A DNA stretch of 64,000 bases, taken from positions 17,386,001 to 17,450,000 of the forward strand of contig NW_026947486.1 in assembly GCF_034190915.1 (NCBI RefSeq). The letters run 5' to 3'. This DNA comes from Cavia porcellus. Lineage: Eukaryota > Chordata > Mammalia > Rodentia > Caviidae. Made by a program: the position numbers and the translations under genes. The notes under the pieces are model-generated. The model ran no database searches, was not told the origin of the DNA, and saw nothing but the letters and a program-made list of their open reading frames with translations. Shown here one piece after another: positions 60,110-64,000 of this stretch; the stretch's first letter is position 1, and every line of letters starts with the position of its first letter.

Positions 60110-61020
60110 CAGTTTGATCTCCCTCTGAAATGTATTTAAATACAATTCTTTGCTTTCTTTAGTGTCTGAATTTTTCATTCAGTACTACATTTTTAAAATT
60201 AGTCTAATTTGTTATGTGTTGCTTATGTATAGTATTCTGCACCAAGAAGATTCCACAATTCACTTATCCATTCCATTGTTGGTAAACATTTTCCTTGCTT
60301 TCAGTTTTGGGCTTTAAGAACATTATTGTACATGTCTATACACTTGCATATATATATATTTCTAATGGATTTCTTTTCTCAAAAATAATATCATTGGGTC
60401 ATTGGCTTATATATATTCATCTTTAACAAATATGAGCAAACAGGATTCCAAAGTGGCAGCTTAGCTTCACGGTTCCAAAAGCAATGCCTAAAAGGTAATT
60501 TTTATTCCATGTTCTCACTCCCATTGGCTGCTGACAACCTTTAGCAGGTGTTAGGTGTTCTGGTGGGATAAATTTTAAGCAAAATGGTACATTTTGGATG
60601 TAATTTGTGTTGAATATCTTTTCATGTTTATTGGTTATTTGAATTTCCTGTTTTGTTAGATGGTAATTTACTTTTCATTAGTACATCTTTGCAGTGCATA
60701 CAGCTTACAATTATCTTGGGGAGTGGTTACATAACATAGCTTGATTATTTTTTAAAATCTCTTTCTCCCCAACCTCCCTCACTTCTCTGCTAAATCAGCT
60801 TTCCCTATTTCTTGTTAATATTATTAATCTTATGTTATGTTTGTGGTATTAAATATTTGGTCTATTGTTGACTCATTTGATTCACTTTGACTTTTTCTTC
60901 TTGAGTTACAGAAGTTATTTGTGTATTCTAGATACAATCTCTTTGTCAGTTATATATTTTATGAATATCTGCATATATTGTATGTACCACACTGTAACTT
61001 GGCTTTATATTCTTTTTTCA
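60110..61020 (-). mobile_element. Old L1, 3' half, antisense
   Basis: 'cttatccattccattgttgg', 'tcattgggtcattggcttat', 'gttgaatatcttttcatgtt' and 'ttgtgtattctagatacaat' follow in old-L1 antisense order. Confidence 0.78.
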
Positions 61021-61310
61021 AACAGGATCCTGTTAAATTTCTCAGGCAGATCTCAGAATTGCAATCCCCTCCTTTATTCTCACTAGATGCTGAGATTATA
61101 GACATGTAGCAGTGCACTTAGCTTTTATGCTCTCTTAATGGTAGCTTCTGAAAAGCACAATTCCTAATTTTAAAATAATCAGTTATCAGGGTTTTTAATG
61201 TCAATATGGCTTCCTTGTAAAAAGGAAAAGGCCACAAAGATTAAGAGATATTTTGCCAAAGAATAGATTTGTAGCTAGTTATGAAGAAAGAGAATACATG
61301 ATGTTGATTC

Positions 61311-61480
61311 TTTTTTCTGTTGTGCTTGGGATTGATCCTAGGGATGTGCTACCATTGAGCTACATCCTCAACTCCTTTTGTTTTTGACATTGAGGCAAGG
61401 TCTCTCAAAGACTTGAACTTGGTATCTTTTTTCTAAACCCTCTGGAGTAGCTGGAATTTCAAGGATGTGTCACCATGCCA
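61311..61480 (-). mobile_element. B1-dID SINE, minus strand
   Basis: An inverted ID part ('taccattgagctacatcctc') is followed by an inverted B1 ('gacattgaggcaaggtctct' to 'gtgtcaccatgcc'). A clear fused element. Confidence 0.88.
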
Positions 61481-62744
61481 CCAATATAGTAGACATGTTT
61501 TTTAATCAGACAGATGACAAGCCTTTGCAACTTATGCAGATACACAGGCACCAACAACTAAAAAATAGATCTACCCATGAGTTTAATAATCTTGTGTTGT
61601 TTGGTAATTATTTAAAACATCATTATTGGTTTCTCAGTTAGATTTTAAAATCCAATCCAGTAAGTGAAACCTATTATCATTTTACATAATATACAATGTG
61701 TGTATTCAGCAGATAACTGTAAAGAGAAAATTTCTGGATCATGGTCCGTGAACTATAGGAGTGCAGGGAATGAAAAAAAGTACTTTATTCCTTGGCCATC
61801 CTTGGTTCATTGGCTGAAGCACCTGAAACAAATGACAAATTAACATGAGAAAAGCAAATTTGGTAAAAGTTTTATATGATACAGGGGCCTTCATAAGGAA
61901 ATACAGAACTGAAAAATGGTTGAGCTTGTACATTTTTATCCTAGGTTTGAGGAACAACTGCTGTACAAATAGACTTGGAGGATTAAGAGGTGTACTACAG
62001 TGGTTATAAAGTGGAGGAAACTGAGCAAGAACTGTTTGTTTAGATTCTATTTCATGTCTCTGTTCTTTCAGAGATAAGGATACTTCTTTGCTCCAGGTGT
62101 AGGGAGTTATGGTGGTTCAGTTTAGGTATCATTTTAGGGAGGAAAGAGAGGAGAGACAGGAAGTGGATAGGGACAAGATGGATTCTTTCAGATTACACTG
62201 TTAGTGACCTGCTTTTTAAACTAAGCTCTAAGTTAAGCTCTACTTCTTAATAGACCATTCAGCTGGTAAACACCTTCATGATCCAACAGCTTTTCACAAG
62301 CCCCATCTCCAGAATGAATCATATTACTGGCTTCCCTGGTTTTTCATCTTGCACTCAGAATATGGGATTTATTGGTGTCCATAGCTACATAGGCCAGTTT
62401 TATATGTACTGTATATATCCTATTGGTTGACCTGCTTTAAAGGAGAAAAGCCGAGTGAATAGGTTTTGCTTCTACTGTTTTCTCAGATGGCAAGTTGCCA
62501 TGTTTTGGAGTAGTATGTTCTCAATCCCATCAAGTATTTCATTTCCATTAGGGTGGGAAATACTGGGAAGGAACAGGAACATTAATTATGCTTTCTTGCC
62601 AAAATAAGAAACTTTGAGTTTTATGAATGATATTTTATATAATTGTTTTAAGCATGTAACTATGGCTACTTTTATAACTTGTGTCACTGGAAACTGTGTG
62701 GGGAAAAGATAAAAAGAATGTGACTTAATATTCAACAGTCCAAT
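61481..62744. other. Unresolved; possible LTR-like remnant at 61790-62350
   Basis: The part near 61850-61950 ('acaggggccttcataagg') recalls decayed mammalian ERV-like LTR sequence, but ends were not found. The rest shows nothing recognised. Confidence 0.3.
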
Positions 62745-62750
62745 GAGTGG

Positions 62751-63215
62751 CTACCAGGGGCCTGAATACAATCTTGGAAGCCAAACATGCACAAATTGAA
62801 TCCTACCATATAGGTAAGCTTTGAAATGTTGCTCCAAGGGAGTAAGACCATGCCTTGCATCCCAAGTCACCTGAAGATGCAAGGGAGGACTTTGCTGACC
62901 TAACTGGGCCACATCTAGCAACCTAGATGTGGCAATCTAGCAATCACGCAGCTAACAGGGGCTGAATTCAGTCCCAGGAGCCAAACACACATGAGCTGAA
63001 TCCCAGTGCACAGGGAAGCTTTGCAACATCACTCCAAGGAGGTAAGACCATACCCAGGATCCCAAATCACCAGAGGATGCACTGGAGGTCCATGCAAGCC
63101 TAACTGGCCCATGCTCAGTGACCTCCAAATGACCAGCAGGTGCCTGAAGTCTGCCCTGGGAGCCAACAGGGGGCCAAGCAATTCCCAGCACATGGGGGAA
63201 GCTTTGGAACATTGC
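62751..63215 (+). promoter_or_regulatory. L1-E 5'UTR tandem monomers (two and a half copies)
   Basis: Units begin near 62757, 62957 and 63139. The shared landmarks 'aagctttg' occur at 62816, 63016 and 63199 (spacing 200 and 183), and 'gtaagaccat' follows it in units 1 and 2. The third unit is partial and leads into ORF1. Tandem 5'UTR monomers act as promoters in mouse L1 families; that this holds here is inferred. Confidence 0.85.
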
Positions 63216-63289
63216 TCAAAAATTGGAAATATGGGAAAATGAAAAAATTAAAGAACAAAATACAATCCAGCCCAACCCAAGCAAGCCTA

Positions 63290-64000
63290 GGAGACATGGA
63301 AACAGAAGAAAATGTAAGACATACATCTTAAATTCCTGAAATGATAACAACTGAAGTAAAGAAACAACGCCAGGAAGCTATAAAAGAACTTAGATCAGAA
63401 ATAATCTCTCAGGTAAAAGAAATGGAAAACATAATATAAGAAATGCTGAACACATCTAAAGAAGACATAATATAAAAGGTAGAGGAAATTGCAAAAAGAT
63501 GGAAACCATGAATGAACAATATAAGAAACAAACAGAATGCACGAAGAAGATTCAAAGAGCTATCAAGGAAATCAAAAATTCTATTGAAAGTTGGCAAAAC
63601 CAGTTAAACAAAAGTGAAGATAGAATTTCAGACCTTGAAGACAAGATTACAGCTAGTGAACAGGAAAGGAAATATCTTTTATAAATAACAGGGAATCAGA
63701 AAATAACAATTCAACAGCTTCAAGATGATGCAAAGGAAAACAACATAAGATTGATAGGGATAAATGAAAAAGAAAGTGACAACACAAATTATATCAAATG
63801 GCTATTTACAGAAGGTATAGCTGAAAATTTCATAAGCATGATAAAGGAAACTGACATACAGATCAATGAAACTGACATACAGATCAATAGAAATACAAAT
63901 AACCATAACCAAAGCAAAAGTACACCCAGACATATAATAATCAACATCCCAGAAATCCAACATAAGAAAAAAATATTAAAAGCTGCTAGAGAGAAGAGAC
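63290..64000 (+). pseudogene. L1-E ORF1, partial and broken
   Basis: Coiled-coil part open at 63499-63684 (MNEQYKKQTECTKKIQRAIK, EIKNSIESWQNQL). The RRM-type region follows (IRLIGINEKES, TPRHIIINIPEIQ) to the edge. Stops occur before 63480 and at about 63682. A 21-bp segment is perfectly duplicated in tandem at 63847-63888, adding seven residues. Closest match in the window is ORF1 of L1-A. Confidence 0.85.

Larger units (their letters stand above)
62745..64000 (+). mobile_element. L1-E: 5' end of a LINE-1, cut by the right window edge
   Basis: A plus-strand L1 with a monomeric 5'UTR (62751-63215), a bridging segment (63216-63295) similar to that before ORF1 of L1-A, and ORF1 to the window edge. 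ORF2 would lie beyond 64000. Since the 5' end is present, the copy may be full-length. Confidence 0.85.

Noticed and set aside
1..64000. CRISPR arrays, tRNA or rRNA genes, bacterial-type operons
   Set aside because: No regularly spaced identical repeats with unique spacers. tRNA-like stretches are SINEs with A-tails and target duplications. Sequence is clearly mammalian nuclear DNA.

Overview
The window is nuclear DNA of a mammal, most likely a rodent outside the mouse/rat group. It is AT-rich, has no bacterial-style gene packing, and is built almost entirely of interspersed repeats. The SINE content points to a rodent: single-arm 7SL-derived B1 elements, tRNA-derived ID-type elements, and several B1 bodies directly followed by an ID-type tail (the B1-dID arrangement known from squirrel-, dormouse- and beaver-related rodents). 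No B2 element was seen. Beaver-like or squirrel-like rodents fit best, but the species cannot be fixed by eye.

Layout: 1-5245 is a nearly full-length LINE-1 on the minus strand (L1-A; ORF2, ORF1 and 5'UTR, 3' end off the left edge). 5.2-14.2 kb holds SINEs, MIRs and one MaLR-type LTR in otherwise unrecognised DNA. 14.2-20.3 kb is a stack of LINE-1s: an old antisense copy, then a younger one (L1-B1) split by a second (L1-B2) whose 5' part is inverted. 20.3-34.4 kb is low-density DNA with old L1 pieces, MaLR LTRs, MIRs and a possible terminal exon (26674-26884). 34.4-38.6 kb is a third L1 (L1-C) lacking most of its reverse transcriptase.

The most interesting block is 38.6-42.7 kb: an L1-derived element with a GC-rich leader, ORF1 and a long 3'UTR but no ORF2 (a half-L1 or HAL1-type retroposon). 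Its 3'UTR contains about six tandem modules of about 150 bp. Related modules occur in the L1 at 55.4-59.4 kb (L1-D), in fragments at 29.1-29.9 and 38.6-39.0 kb (terminal sequence plus at most one or two modules), and in a composite retroposon at 50.0-50.8 kb, where they are joined to a GC-rich 92-bp tandem repeat in an SVA-like layout. The window ends in a fifth L1 (L1-E, from about 62.75 kb) whose 5'UTR is made of tandem monomers of about 180-200 bp.

No intact protein-coding gene was found. All L1 reading frames are broken, and the three visible reverse-transcriptase active-site motifs are each altered. Two short stretches (26674-26884 minus, 49741-49832 plus) look like possible terminal exons of unidentified genes and are given at low confidence. 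No tRNA, rRNA or CRISPR feature was seen. Family names were assigned by recognition, without database searches, so subfamily names and edges are approximate.
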